Below are positions 1-7,782 of a DNA stretch of 64,000 nt, one piece after another (positions within the stretch are counted from its first letter, which is position 1; each line of letters opens with the position of its first letter). The notes below the pieces were generated by a model. The model searched no databases. It saw only the letters and a list, made by a program, of their open reading frames with translations, and had not been told where the DNA came from. The stretch spans positions 124,001 through 188,000 of the forward strand of contig NZ_JASCQG010000002.1 in the NCBI RefSeq assembly GCF_030005555.1, read 5' to 3'. The translations under genes and the position numbers were made by a program. The DNA comes from Empedobacter sedimenti (GTDB lineage Bacteria > Bacteroidota > Bacteroidia > Flavobacteriales > Weeksellaceae).

Positions 1-534
1 TTTAGAGGGTAAAATATAGATTTGAGATATTGGAAGTTAGATTTGAGATAATTTAACTCTTAAAAATTAAATAGAAAATGTCATTCCGAGCTTGTAGAGG
101 AATCTAAAAAGATTCTTCATTACGCTAAAGCTTCATTCAGAATGATAATTGAAAATAAAGTTTGAGTCATCCTGAACTTGTTTCAGGAACTCATCCTAAA
201 AGAGTAAGAAGCTGAACTAAATTCAGCTTGACATTGAATAAAAATAAGGAATTTTGAAGTTAGAAAGTCTAAATACTTATATCTAACATCTAAATACTAA
301 AAAGAAACAAACAACAAACAAATATCAATTTCGATCCTGAACCAATCGAAATTAATTTCGAAAGTTAACCTTGAACAAGTTAATTTTCAAAAACAAACAA
401 ACGAAGTGGACTTTTTCATTTCAAACAAAACAAAAAAAACGATGTAATGAAGTTAGAAACTAGAAAGTAGAAGTTAGATAAATTTTAACTTCGAATTTCG
501 AAAATCGAGCTTCGAAAAAAACAAACAAACAACG
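1..534. other. Repeat-rich intergenic leader upstream of purC
   Basis: I see no gene in these 534 bases. The word GAAGTTAGA occurs at about 33, 255, 449 and 470. A palindromic intergenic repeat lies at 80-233. There are four A/C-rich CAAACAAAC-like tracts (about 303-322, 388-402, 424-439 and 519-533). The stretch about 493-515 is built of TTCGAA words. An ATG at 447 opens only a 7-codon frame. No clear TAnnTTTG box was found. A leader with regulatory function is possible but not shown. Confidence 0.6.
80..233. repeat. Dispersed palindromic intergenic repeat, copy 1
   Basis: This copy contains CCTGAACTTGTTTCAGG (171-187) and a perfect 8-bp inverted repeat, AAGCTGAA (209-216) with TTCAGCTT (222-229). 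A GTCATTCCGAGCTTGT module precedes them at 80. The same modules recur near 34.65-34.8 kb and 57.5-57.7 kb, always between genes. Confidence 0.7.
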
Positions 535-1257
535 ATGAGCTTAACAAAAAAAGACTTCATTTACGAAGGAAAAGCAAAACAAGTTTACTCTACTGAGGAA
601 GCTGACAAAGTAATTGTTTACTACAAAGATGATGCAACAGCATTCAACGCTCAAAAACGTGGAACTGTTGAGGACAAAGGAGAAATGAACAATAAAATTT
701 CGACTTTAATTTTCAACTATTTGATTGAAAAAGGAGTTAAAACTCACTTTATCGAGCAGTTGAATGATCGCGAGCAATTGGTGAAGAGAGTATCTATTAT
801 TCCAATTGAGATGGTTGTACGTAACTATGTTGCCGGTTCTATGGCTCAACGTTTAGGATTAGAAGAAGGAGCGAAGTCTCCAGTTACAATTTTCGATATC
901 TGTTACAAAAAAGATGAATTAGGAGATCCATTAATCAATGATCATCACGCAGTTTTATTAGGAGCTGCAACGTATGATGAGCTAGATGAAATGTACACTC
1001 AAACTGAAGTGATTAACGAAGCGTTGAAAGAATTATTCATAAAAGCTGGATTAATTTTAGCTGATTTCAAAATCGAGTTTGGTAAAGATGTTGATGGTAA
1101 TATCATTTTAGCTGACGAAATTTCTCCAGATACATGTCGTTTATGGGATGTTGAAACAGGTAAAAAATTAGATAAAGACCGTTTTCGTCGTGATTTAGGT
1201 GATGTTTCAGAAGCTTATCACGAAGTATTTAATCGTTTGACAGAAGTTTTAAAATAA
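535..1257 (+). CDS. purC: Phosphoribosylaminoimidazole-succinocarboxamide synthase (SAICAR synthetase)
   Basis: This cytosolic enzyme joins aspartate to CAIR using ATP to form SAICAR in IMP synthesis. The 240-residue length is that of the standard single-domain bacterial enzyme. Family blocks are visible in order: the ATP-binding [11 protein letters not shown] (8-18), [11 protein letters not shown] (92-102), LADFKIEFG (175-183) and [14 protein letters not shown] (192-205). The ATG at 535 follows an ACAAACAAAC tract and puts the conserved N-terminal strand at the usual distance. It is the first gene of purC-purF-purM, with 19 bp to purF. Confidence 0.97.
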   Translation: MSLTKKDFIYEGKAKQVYSTEEADKVIVYYKDDATAFNAQKRGTVEDKGEMNNKISTLIFNYLIEKGVKTHFIEQLNDREQLVKRVSIIPIEMVVRNYVAGSMAQRLGLEEGAKSPVTIFDICYKKDELGDPLINDHHAVLLGAATYDELDEMYTQTEVINEALKELFIKAGLILADFKIEFGKDVDGNIILADEISPDTCRLWDVETGKKLDKDRFRRDLGDVSEAYHEVFNRLTEVLK

Positions 1258-1276
1258 ACATTTTTTTCTTTCTATA

Positions 1277-2782
1277 ATGATTGATAAAAAATTACATAAG
1301 AGCCAATTAAAAGCTGAGTATTTAACGAATTTCTACGAAAGAAATTTATTGAAAAAATATGCAGCTGATACTGTAGATAGTGTAAACGAAGAATGTGGTA
1401 TTTTTGGGGTTTATTCTCCAAATAATATTAACACGTATTCTATTGCGCAGTTTGGTTTATTTGCGCTTCAACACCGTGGACAGGAAGCGTGTGGTGTTTC
1501 TTTCTTGAAAGATGGAAACATCAAAACGGTGAAAAAAACAGGTTTGGTATTGGACGTTTTCAAAACAATGGAAGCTGAAATTGAAGAATACCAAGGAAAT
1601 GCTGCGATTGGACATACACGCTACACAACTGCTGGTGGAGGAAGTCGTCGTAACATTCAGCCACTTTACACGTACAATATTTACGGAAAACCTCATTTCT
1701 CTATTGCACACAACGGAAATTTAATTGAAGTTGAAGCATTGAGAGCAGAATTAGAAGCTGAAGGTCTACCATTTTTAGCGACTTCGGATACAGAGGTTTT
1801 ATTACGTTCGATTCAAAAATACTCACATTTAGACATTGTAGAAGCTATTCAGAAAGGAACAGAAAAGGTGAAAGGTGCTTATTCGGTTTTATTATTAGCG
1901 AATAATCAAATGGCAGCTTTTCGCGATCCAAATGGTATTCGTCCTTTATGTTTAGGTAAATTGGATGATGCCTATGTTTTCTGTTCAGAAACATGTGCAT
2001 TAGACGCTGTAGGAGCTGAATTTATCCGCGATGTAGAACCAGGAGAGTTAATTGTAGTAAATGAAGAAGGTTTAAAATCTTACTCATTAAATCAACCAAC
2101 GCAACGCAATATTTGTGCTTTTGAGTACATTTATTTTGCACGTCCTGACTCGAATATAGAAGGAAATGAAATCTACGATTTACGTGTAGAATCTGGTCGA
2201 AAATTATACGAACAATCTCCTGTTGATGCCGATATTGTGATTGGTGTTCCAGATTCTGGAATTCCGTCTGCAATTGGTTATTCAGAAGCTTCGGGTATTC
2301 CTTACGAACCAATTTTGATTAAGAATCGTTATATGTCTCGTTCGTTTATCGTGCCTTCGCAAGAAATGCGTGAGCGAGTGGTAAATTTAAAATTGAATCC
2401 CATCAAAAATAAAATCAAAGGAAAACGTTTGGTTGTTTTAGATGATTCGATTGTACGTGGAACAACTTCGAAATTATTAATCAAAATCTTAAAAGAAGCG
2501 GGAGCTAAAGAAATTCATTTCCGTTCTGCTTCGCCTCCAATTATTGCGCCTTGTTATTTAGGAATTGATATGCCTTCTAAAGCAGATTTAATTTCAGGAA
2601 ATAAGTCAATTAAAGAGGTTGAGGAGTATTTGAATGTCGATTCGTTGGATTTCTTAACAGTTGATAATCTGATTGATTTGTTAGGAAGTAAAGAACATTG
2701 TTTTGGATGTTTTACAGAAAAATATCCCGTAAATTATACTGATGAAGAATGTAAAGAGGTAAAAACTTTGCATATAGATTAG
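1277..2782 (+). CDS. purF: Amidophosphoribosyltransferase
   Basis: This enzyme catalyses the first committed step of purine synthesis, PRPP plus glutamine to phosphoribosylamine. It has an N-terminal Ntn glutaminase domain whose nucleophile is Cys40 in EECGIFGVY, so about 39 residues should be cleaved off as a propeptide, longer than the 11 in Bacillus. No other ATG lies between 1277 and Cys40. QHRGQEACGVS follows at about 66-76. The PRPP loop VVLDDSIVRGTTS is near 386-398. Cys280, Cys426, Cys475 and Cys478 match the pattern that binds a 4Fe-4S cluster in the Bacillus-type enzyme, so an oxygen-sensitive cluster is likely. It is co-transcribed with purC and purM. Confidence 0.97.
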   Translation: MIDKKLHKSQLKAEYLTNFYERNLLKKYAADTVDSVNEECGIFGVYSPNNINTYSIAQFGLFALQHRGQEACGVSFLKDGNIKTVKKTGLVLDVFKTMEAEIEEYQGNAAIGHTRYTTAGGGSRRNIQPLYTYNIYGKPHFSIAHNGNLIEVEALRAELEAEGLPFLATSDTEVLLRSIQKYSHLDIVEAIQKGTEKVKGAYSVLLLANNQMAAFRDPNGIRPLCLGKLDDAYVFCSETCALDAVGAEFIRDVEPGELIVVNEEGLKSYSLNQPTQRNICAFEYIYFARPDSNIEGNEIYDLRVESGRKLYEQSPVDADIVIGVPDSGIPSAIGYSEASGIPYEPILIKNRYMSRSFIVPSQEMRERVVNLKLNPIKNKIKGKRLVVLDDSIVRGTTSKLLIKILKEAGAKEIHFRSASPPIIAPCYLGIDMPSKADLISGNKSIKEVEEYLNVDSLDFLTVDNLIDLLGSKEHCFGCFTEKYPVNYTDEECKEVKTLHID

Positions 2783-2867
2783 GATAGAATTATAATTGTA
2801 AATTGTAAAAAGTCTAATGTAAAATGTACTTAATACTTGTTACATTTTACACTAATACAACAAAAAA
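2783..2867 (+). repeat. Inverted repeat in the purF-purM gap
   Basis: TGTAAAATGTA (2818-2828) and TACATTTTACA (2841-2851) form a perfect 11-bp stem around a 12-nt loop. No T-run follows, so it does not look like an intrinsic terminator. It may process or stabilise the operon mRNA, or be a decayed short repeat. Confidence 0.5.
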
Positions 2868-3860
2868 ATGAGCAATACATATAAACAAGCCGGAGTAGAT
2901 AAGGAAGAAGGTTATCAAACGGTATCGAAAATTAAAGACGCAGTTGCAGCAACACACAATGCAAACGTGTTGAATGGAATTGGAAGTTTTGGTGCATTTT
3001 ACCAATTAGGAGGTTACAAAAATCCTGTTTTGGTATCTGGAACCGATGGTGTAGGTACTAAACTACGTGTGGCTTTAGATTCTAAAGTTTACGATACAGT
3101 TGGGATTGATTGTTTCGCGATGTGTGCAAATGATATTTTGTGTCATGGCGCAAAACCGTTATTTTTCTTAGATTATTTAGCTTGTGGAAAATTAGATTCT
3201 GATATCGCAGCAGAAATTGTAGGTGGAATTGCACAAGCGTGTAAAGAAACTGGAACAGCATTAATTGGTGGAGAAACAGCAGAAATGCCAGGAATGTACC
3301 AAGTTGGTGATTATGATGTTGCAGGATTTTGTGTTGGAGTTGTAGAGCGTGATGAAATTATCGATGGTTCTAAAATAAAAGCTGGACAAGTAATTATTGC
3401 ATTACCATCAAGTGGTTTTCATTCGAATGGATTCTCTTTGGTTCGTAAAGTTTTTCCAGATTTTAACGAAGAATTTGAAGGTAAACCTTTGTTTGAAACA
3501 TTATTAGTTCCAACAAAATTATATCAAAATGATATTTTCAAAATCAAAGATGCAGGAATCGAAATGTCTGGAATTGCTCATATTACAGGAGGTGGATTAA
3601 TCGAGAATGTTCCTCGTATTATAAATGACGGTTTGACGGCTGTAATAGAAAAAGCAAAAATAAATGTACCAACAGTGATGCAAGAATTAGCAAAACGCGG
3701 AGGAATTGCAGAAAACGAAATGTTTGGAACATTTAATATGGGTGTCGGAATGGTTGTCATCGTTGACCAAACTGACGCTGAAAAAGTATTGAATATTATT
3801 GATGGAAGTGCTGTAATTGGAGAAATTCAAGAAAGTGCTGACAAAATTATATTGAAATAG
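2868..3860 (+). CDS. purM: Phosphoribosylformylglycinamidine cyclo-ligase (AIR synthetase)
   Basis: It closes the imidazole ring, converting FGAM and ATP to AIR. At 330 residues it has the normal length. The PurM signatures are present: VSGTDGVGTKLRVA (about 57-70), the DCFAMCANDILCHGAKPLFFLDY block (about 81-103) and GGETAEMPGMY (about 134-144). Third gene of purC-F-M. A strong terminator lies 22 bp after the stop, so the unit ends here. purL, purQ, purK, purE and purB are not in the window. Confidence 0.97.
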   Translation: MSNTYKQAGVDKEEGYQTVSKIKDAVAATHNANVLNGIGSFGAFYQLGGYKNPVLVSGTDGVGTKLRVALDSKVYDTVGIDCFAMCANDILCHGAKPLFFLDYLACGKLDSDIAAEIVGGIAQACKETGTALIGGETAEMPGMYQVGDYDVAGFCVGVVERDEIIDGSKIKAGQVIIALPSSGFHSNGFSLVRKVFPDFNEEFEGKPLFETLLVPTKLYQNDIFKIKDAGIEMSGIAHITGGGLIENVPRIINDGLTAVIEKAKINVPTVMQELAKRGGIAENEMFGTFNMGVGMVVIVDQTDAEKVLNIIDGSAVIGEIQESADKIILK

Positions 3861-3882
3861 TAGATTAAATAGTTTAAAAAAG

Positions 3883-3911
3883 CCGGATAAGATTTCTTAT
3901 CCGGTTTTTTT
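3883..3911 (+). terminator. Intrinsic terminator after purM
   Basis: CCGGATAAGA (3883-3892) pairs perfectly with TCTTATCCGG (3895-3904) and is followed by seven T. It separates purM from the convergent cassette on the minus strand. Confidence 0.9.
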
Positions 3912-3926
3912 GTTTTAGGTAGAATA

Positions 3927-5072
3927 TTAAAACTCAATATCATCAGCGATAGTTCCGCCCATTTCGTTTTGAAATTTCTTTAAGTATTCGTCTTTCTTCT
4001 CGAATTGGTATGTAATCATCGTCGAATAATTTCCTGATCGTGTCCAATCTATAGCTTGAGCTTGGAAATCAACAATCCCAATTCCGTATTTATCCAGAAT
4101 ATATTGCGCGCCATCTTTTCCAACTTCTATTGCAGCATCTCTTTCGGCAGCTAAATCATAGAAGAAATGTTCGTCTGTTTTCAAACGTTCTAAGTTTGGA
4201 TTTGAAGCTGTATCAGCAGCAAAATTTCCGTTACTTCCTAATGTTGGGTGCTCGTCAATTTTTGTAAAATATTGGCTGTACAACGTCATCACAGTCATTT
4301 CTGTATCTTGTTCCATACGTTGATTCCAAATTAATCCAGCTTCGTCCCATTGCGGTTTATCAACTCCCAAAGCTTTCAAAACCTCAGTTTCAGGTACATT
4401 AGAACCAATTTTCACAACTCCTGCAGCATAATCGTACAAAGAAATTCCATGAATCGGCTCTAACAAAGGATTGTCTTTTGAATCTTCAAGCACTTTTGCA
4501 TCATGTTGTTGATACATTTGTTCTATTCCAATGTCCGAATTTTTATCTTCATATTTCTGAACAAATTTTTCTAATTGATCATTAATACGATCATACAAAG
4601 CCATTTTATTGTTTTCAGCTCTGTCATATAACTCTTGTTGATTTGGGGCATCCGTTAAAAAGGCTTCTGCATATTTCTCAAAATCATTTTCGATGTTTTT
4701 TATTTTATCATCAAAATATGCAATAGCATGTTGTTGTAAAGAATCATCGCCTTCGTAAGGTCCCATTTTACGCACTTGCTCTTTATATTTTTCAAGATCG
4801 CTTTTCCAAATTGAAATTGCTTTTTCTACTTTTTGACGATTATTAGAATTCAAAGCATTGTAAAAATTCTTATAATTGTCTACATAATGCTCATCAATTT
4901 CTGGAATGATGTTACTATAATCGATGTAATCTTCAAAATAAATCGGTTCTGCTTGATAAGAACTTTGAACAGGTTCTTCTCCTGAATTTGATGATTGATT
5001 TGTATTACTTTCTTGTAAATTTTCAATTGCTTCTTCTGCTTTATTGAAAATGTTTTTTAATTTTCCGAACAT
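3927..5072 (-). CDS. Helical protein of unknown function, last gene of SPFH/zinc-ribbon cassette
   Basis: I do not recognise a named domain. The 381 residues have no signal peptide or membrane helix. The N-terminus (MFGKLKNIFNKAEEAIENL) is amphipathic. A polar linker rich in N, S, Q and E (about 20-45) follows. The rest is charged, predicted mostly helical, with several YxxY and W residues. It is the last of six same-strand genes, 27 bp downstream of the 334-residue zinc-ribbon protein. The amphipathic start followed by a helical body loosely recalls membrane-surface proteins such as PspA, but I see no clear homology. Confidence 0.75.
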   Translation of the reverse strand: MFGKLKNIFNKAEEAIENLQESNTNQSSNSGEEPVQSSYQAEPIYFEDYIDYSNIIPEIDEHYVDNYKNFYNALNSNNRQKVEKAISIWKSDLEKYKEQVRKMGPYEGDDSLQQHAIAYFDDKIKNIENDFEKYAEAFLTDAPNQQELYDRAENNKMALYDRINDQLEKFVQKYEDKNSDIGIEQMYQQHDAKVLEDSKDNPLLEPIHGISLYDYAAGVVKIGSNVPETEVLKALGVDKPQWDEAGLIWNQRMEQDTEMTVMTLYSQYFTKIDEHPTLGSNGNFAADTASNPNLERLKTDEHFFYDLAAERDAAIEVGKDGAQYILDKYGIGIVDFQAQAIDWTRSGNYSTMITYQFEKKDEYLKKFQNEMGGTIADDIEF

Positions 5073-5099
5073 AGTTTTGAGTTTTTTGTTATTGATTTT

Positions 5100-6104
5100 T
5101 TATTGTTTTAATGCTTGATAATAGGTTTCTAAATCAGTCAGAATTGTAGTTTTTTCTACAGCTTCTTTCATGAAATTCATACTGAGTAATTCTTTGTTTA
5201 AAAGTGTTTCAAAAGCAAGTTGATCTATTTTTTCTAAATCATTTATAGTCGAATTTTGATTGATAAATTTTGTTCCAAATTGATCGATAATGTTTTGATG
5301 AAATGCTGATTCTGTTTCCGTTTCATGCTGAAAAGTTTGTACAAAATCACTGATTTCCCTTTTATAAACTTCTTTGTAAGAATCGCTTAATTCTGGAATT
5401 AGATTCTTTTTGATAAAGAATTGTTGTCTTGCATGTTTTTCATTGTTCAAAAATTTTTCGAAAACTGAATTTCCTGGAATTGGATAATCTAAAATCCCCG
5501 TTTTTTCTGTTGCTATTGCTCTTACCAAATCAGGTAAAAGTGACATTCTTGTTGATGGAACAAATGTATTTTGTGTTTGACAAAACTCACATGTGATATA
5601 AGCAGAAACAAAATAGACTTTCTCGATTTTTAAATTTGCACCACATTGTGTACAACAGAAATTGTTCTTCGTGATTTCGTATTCGTCTAATAATTTCTTG
5701 AGTTTATCTTCTGAACTTTCAACTTTTACTTGACTAAAAATATTCCCCAAAATTGAATCAATTTTATCATCAAAAACATCTAATAAATGCGAAGCTTCGT
5801 ATATTTTTGCATCGTGCGCATACATATAATCATGTGCTCTTACATCTTCATCAGAATAATGATACGAATATGATTTTTTCTCGATTTGCTCTTTAAAAAC
5901 CTCTTTGGCTTTAACTTTTAAGGTGTCGTATTGCCCTGTAATTCCTGCTTTGAAATGAATAAATCGAATTTCATCTTGATCATTTATTTGTTGACCAGCT
6001 TCTATCGTTTCAGTTTCTAATTCTAAAGCACGTTGTTCCAATTTCAATAAAAAGTTCTTGAAACGGAGAATTAAGTTCTCTAATTCTACAAAATTATAGT
6101 CCAT
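5100..6104 (-). CDS. Helical protein with one internal zinc ribbon
   Basis: This 334-residue protein has an N-terminal helical, probably coiled-coil half (about 1-145). One zinc ribbon follows with the ligand pattern CTQCGAN...CEFC (about 150-175), then a helical C-terminal region. No signal peptide or membrane helix is seen. Its ATG overlaps the stop of the upstream 82-residue gene in TAATG, which indicates translational coupling. The substrate or partner is unknown. The context points to a membrane-stress or protein-quality complex with the SPFH protein. Confidence 0.8.
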   Translation of the reverse strand: MDYNFVELENLILRFKNFLLKLEQRALELETETIEAGQQINDQDEIRFIHFKAGITGQYDTLKVKAKEVFKEQIEKKSYSYHYSDEDVRAHDYMYAHDAKIYEASHLLDVFDDKIDSILGNIFSQVKVESSEDKLKKLLDEYEITKNNFCCTQCGANLKIEKVYFVSAYITCEFCQTQNTFVPSTRMSLLPDLVRAIATEKTGILDYPIPGNSVFEKFLNNEKHARQQFFIKKNLIPELSDSYKEVYKREISDFVQTFQHETETESAFHQNIIDQFGTKFINQNSTINDLEKIDQLAFETLLNKELLSMNFMKEAVEKTTILTDLETYYQALKQ

Positions 6105-6352
6105 TATTTACCAGAATTATCAGTGGTTTTAAGATGTATTCCGTCGTCCAATTTTGTACTAATAAATTGGTGATTACAATACGCACATTTGGTAACGCCA
6201 TCTTGTTTTGCACGACCAGCACCGCAATTCGGACAATTTATAGTAGCAAGTTTAGATTGATTGTTGAGGAAGTCGCCTCCAAGATTTGTTTGACTTTCTG
6301 CCTGAATTTTCAGTTTTTCAATCAATGATAATTTTGGCTTTTCATCGTTCAT
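6104..6352 (-). CDS. Small zinc-ribbon protein
   Basis: This 82-residue protein has a short helical lead (about 1-35) and a zinc ribbon CPNCGAGRAKQDGVTKCAYC (about 40-59), the CxxC-CxxC type seen in rubredoxin-like and TFIIB-like ribbons. It overlaps the downstream gene start by TAATG. It follows the 66-residue membrane protein with 6 bp between. Function unknown; probably an assembly or interaction module of the cassette. Confidence 0.75.
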   Translation of the reverse strand: MNDEKPKLSLIEKLKIQAESQTNLGGDFLNNQSKLATINCPNCGAGRAKQDGVTKCAYCNHQFISTKLDDGIHLKTTDNSGK

Positions 6353-6358
6353 ATCATT

Positions 6359-6559
6359 TTAGTTTGATACTTTTTCTTGCTGATTTTTTCCAATGAAATA
6401 TAAAGCAGCACCAATAACAACGAACACAATCTTGATTCCCCACGCAACACCTTCGCCCCAATTGTAAATCCAAGCTAAAAGACGAGGAACGGCATTGAAA
6501 AAGTTTAATACGATTGCCAAAATTCCAAAAATAGCCATGTAAGTTCCGATAGTTTTCAT
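6359..6559 (-). CDS. Small two-helix membrane protein
   Basis: This 66-residue protein has two hydrophobic segments (about 5-28 and 40-58) and a polar C-terminus (GKNQQEKVSN). No catalytic motif is visible. It lies in the middle of the SPFH/zinc-ribbon cassette, 118 bp after the upstream zinc-ribbon gene, a gap that holds a large hairpin. It could anchor the soluble members at the membrane; this is inference from position only. Confidence 0.7.
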   Translation of the reverse strand: MKTIGTYMAIFGILAIVLNFFNAVPRLLAWIYNWGEGVAWGIKIVFVVIGAALYFIGKNQQEKVSN

Positions 6560-6602
6560 AATATTTAGTTTTTAGTGGTTATAGTTTATGTATTACTTTT
6601 TA

Positions 6603-6636
6603 AGTGATTGTTTCACAAAGTTGTGAAATAATCACT
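6603..6636. other. Large hairpin inside the cassette
   Basis: AGTGATT (6603-6609) plus TTTCACAA (6611-6618) pair with TTGTGAAA (6621-6628) plus AATCACT (6630-6636), about 16 bp with one G-T pair and a 2-nt tip. No T-run follows on the minus strand, so it is probably not a terminator of the operon. It may be an mRNA processing or stability element. Confidence 0.6.
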
Positions 6637-6677
6637 CAAAAAAACTCACTATTTTTAGCTAAATATTGTTGATTTTG

Positions 6678-7760
6678 TCATCGCATAATCATTAGTATCA
6701 ATACCACAATGATAAATGCTGCAAGTACTGCAAATACTATTTTTGTAGTGCTATAAGGTCTATCACCCGAAATGCTACCTGTCATTCCGTTGATGTAGAA
6801 CGTGTAGTTTTTGTTATTGTATAAGAAAGAGCTGACATAAATTGGGACTAAAATATGTTTGAACGTTATTCGATCAAAATCAGTGTACATATCAGTAATT
6901 CGTTGTTCATCGCCTCCTATATGTCTTTTTACACTTTCTCCTTCGTAATTAATAAATATAGTTTTAGCTTGTTCGAAGCTATCTTTTAGATCAACTTGAT
7001 ATTTTTCGGTAATAAAACCTTCTAAATATTTGTCGTCTATTTTTACAATAGCTTTTGTATTCCAACCATGTTGTATATTGCTTAGAATATCGCGTCGAAG
7101 AGTCTTGTTACCAGAAACTAAAACGTCATCATAAAAGTTTTCAATATTACCTTGTGCAAAAGACCAATCAATTCGTCTTTCTCTTCTTCTTTTATCTCCA
7201 CTACCAACTGTAACGTAATAAGCATCGCCACGTTCTCCTTTATAATTTGTGTGTGTTAAGGTATCAAAAGTCCAAAAAGGTAAATAAATTCCGTTTATGT
7301 TATCAGATTCTAAAATTGCTTTTTTGATGTTATCTGGTGCAAACCAAAAACCATTTACCCAATTTTTTAGAATATCATTTATTTTTGAATGATCAACTTT
7401 AAATGGTAATACGTAGCCAGGTTTTATGTAACGTTCTTCATGTATATTTTCTTCAACTAATGGCGATCCACAATATGGGCACATCATTGACCGAAGGTTT
7501 TCATCTACAGTTGGCGTAGCTTTACAATTATCACAAGTAATGACTTTTGTTGTATTAAATTCTTCTTTTTCGTAGGTTTTGATAAAGCTTTCAAAATCAA
7601 TTTCATTTAATACAAAATCTTCTTGTGTAATCTCTTGCGTGCTGTTGCAATAGGTACATACAAGCAAATTCGTACCCGCTTTGTAAACCATTGGAGCTCC
7701 GCAGGATTTACAAGAAGTTGAAGCGGTATTATTTGCTTTATAATTTTCTTCGGTAGCCAA
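6678..7760 (-). CDS. Double zinc-ribbon, C-terminal membrane-anchored protein (YdjG-like)
   Basis: Two zinc ribbons open the protein: CKSCGAPMVY...CTYC and CDNCKATPTV...CPYCGSP. A globular region of about 200 residues with IYLPFWTFD follows, then one membrane helix near the C-terminus (VFAVLAAFIIVVLILMI). The order matches Bacillus YdjG-type proteins that neighbour SPFH and PspA-like genes. The start is uncertain. The longest frame opens with TTG at 7817 and overlaps the upstream gene by 35 bp, with an odd sequence MVKLLLHYHKHN. There is no ATG before the first ribbon. I prefer the TTG at 7760, 22 bp after the upstream stop. Confidence 0.8.
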   Translation of the reverse strand: MATEENYKANNTASTSCKSCGAPMVYKAGTNLLVCTYCNSTQEITQEDFVLNEIDFESFIKTYEKEEFNTTKVITCDNCKATPTVDENLRSMMCPYCGSPLVEENIHEERYIKPGYVLPFKVDHSKINDILKNWVNGFWFAPDNIKKAILESDNINGIYLPFWTFDTLTHTNYKGERGDAYYVTVGSGDKRRRERRIDWSFAQGNIENFYDDVLVSGNKTLRRDILSNIQHGWNTKAIVKIDDKYLEGFITEKYQVDLKDSFEQAKTIFINYEGESVKRHIGGDEQRITDMYTDFDRITFKHILVPIYVSSFLYNNKNYTFYINGMTGSISGDRPYSTTKIVFAVLAAFIIVVLILMIMR

Positions 7761-7782
7761 GTTTTCTTGTTTTAGTTGAGAA

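Noticed and set aside
447-470. Seven-codon upstream ORF (ATG to TAG) before purC as a leader peptide
   Set aside because: It lies in repeat words, has no related codon pattern and no attenuator hairpin between it and purC.
1277-1396. PurF N-terminal 39 residues as a fused domain
   Set aside because: They precede the catalytic Cys as a propeptide should and have no domain pattern.
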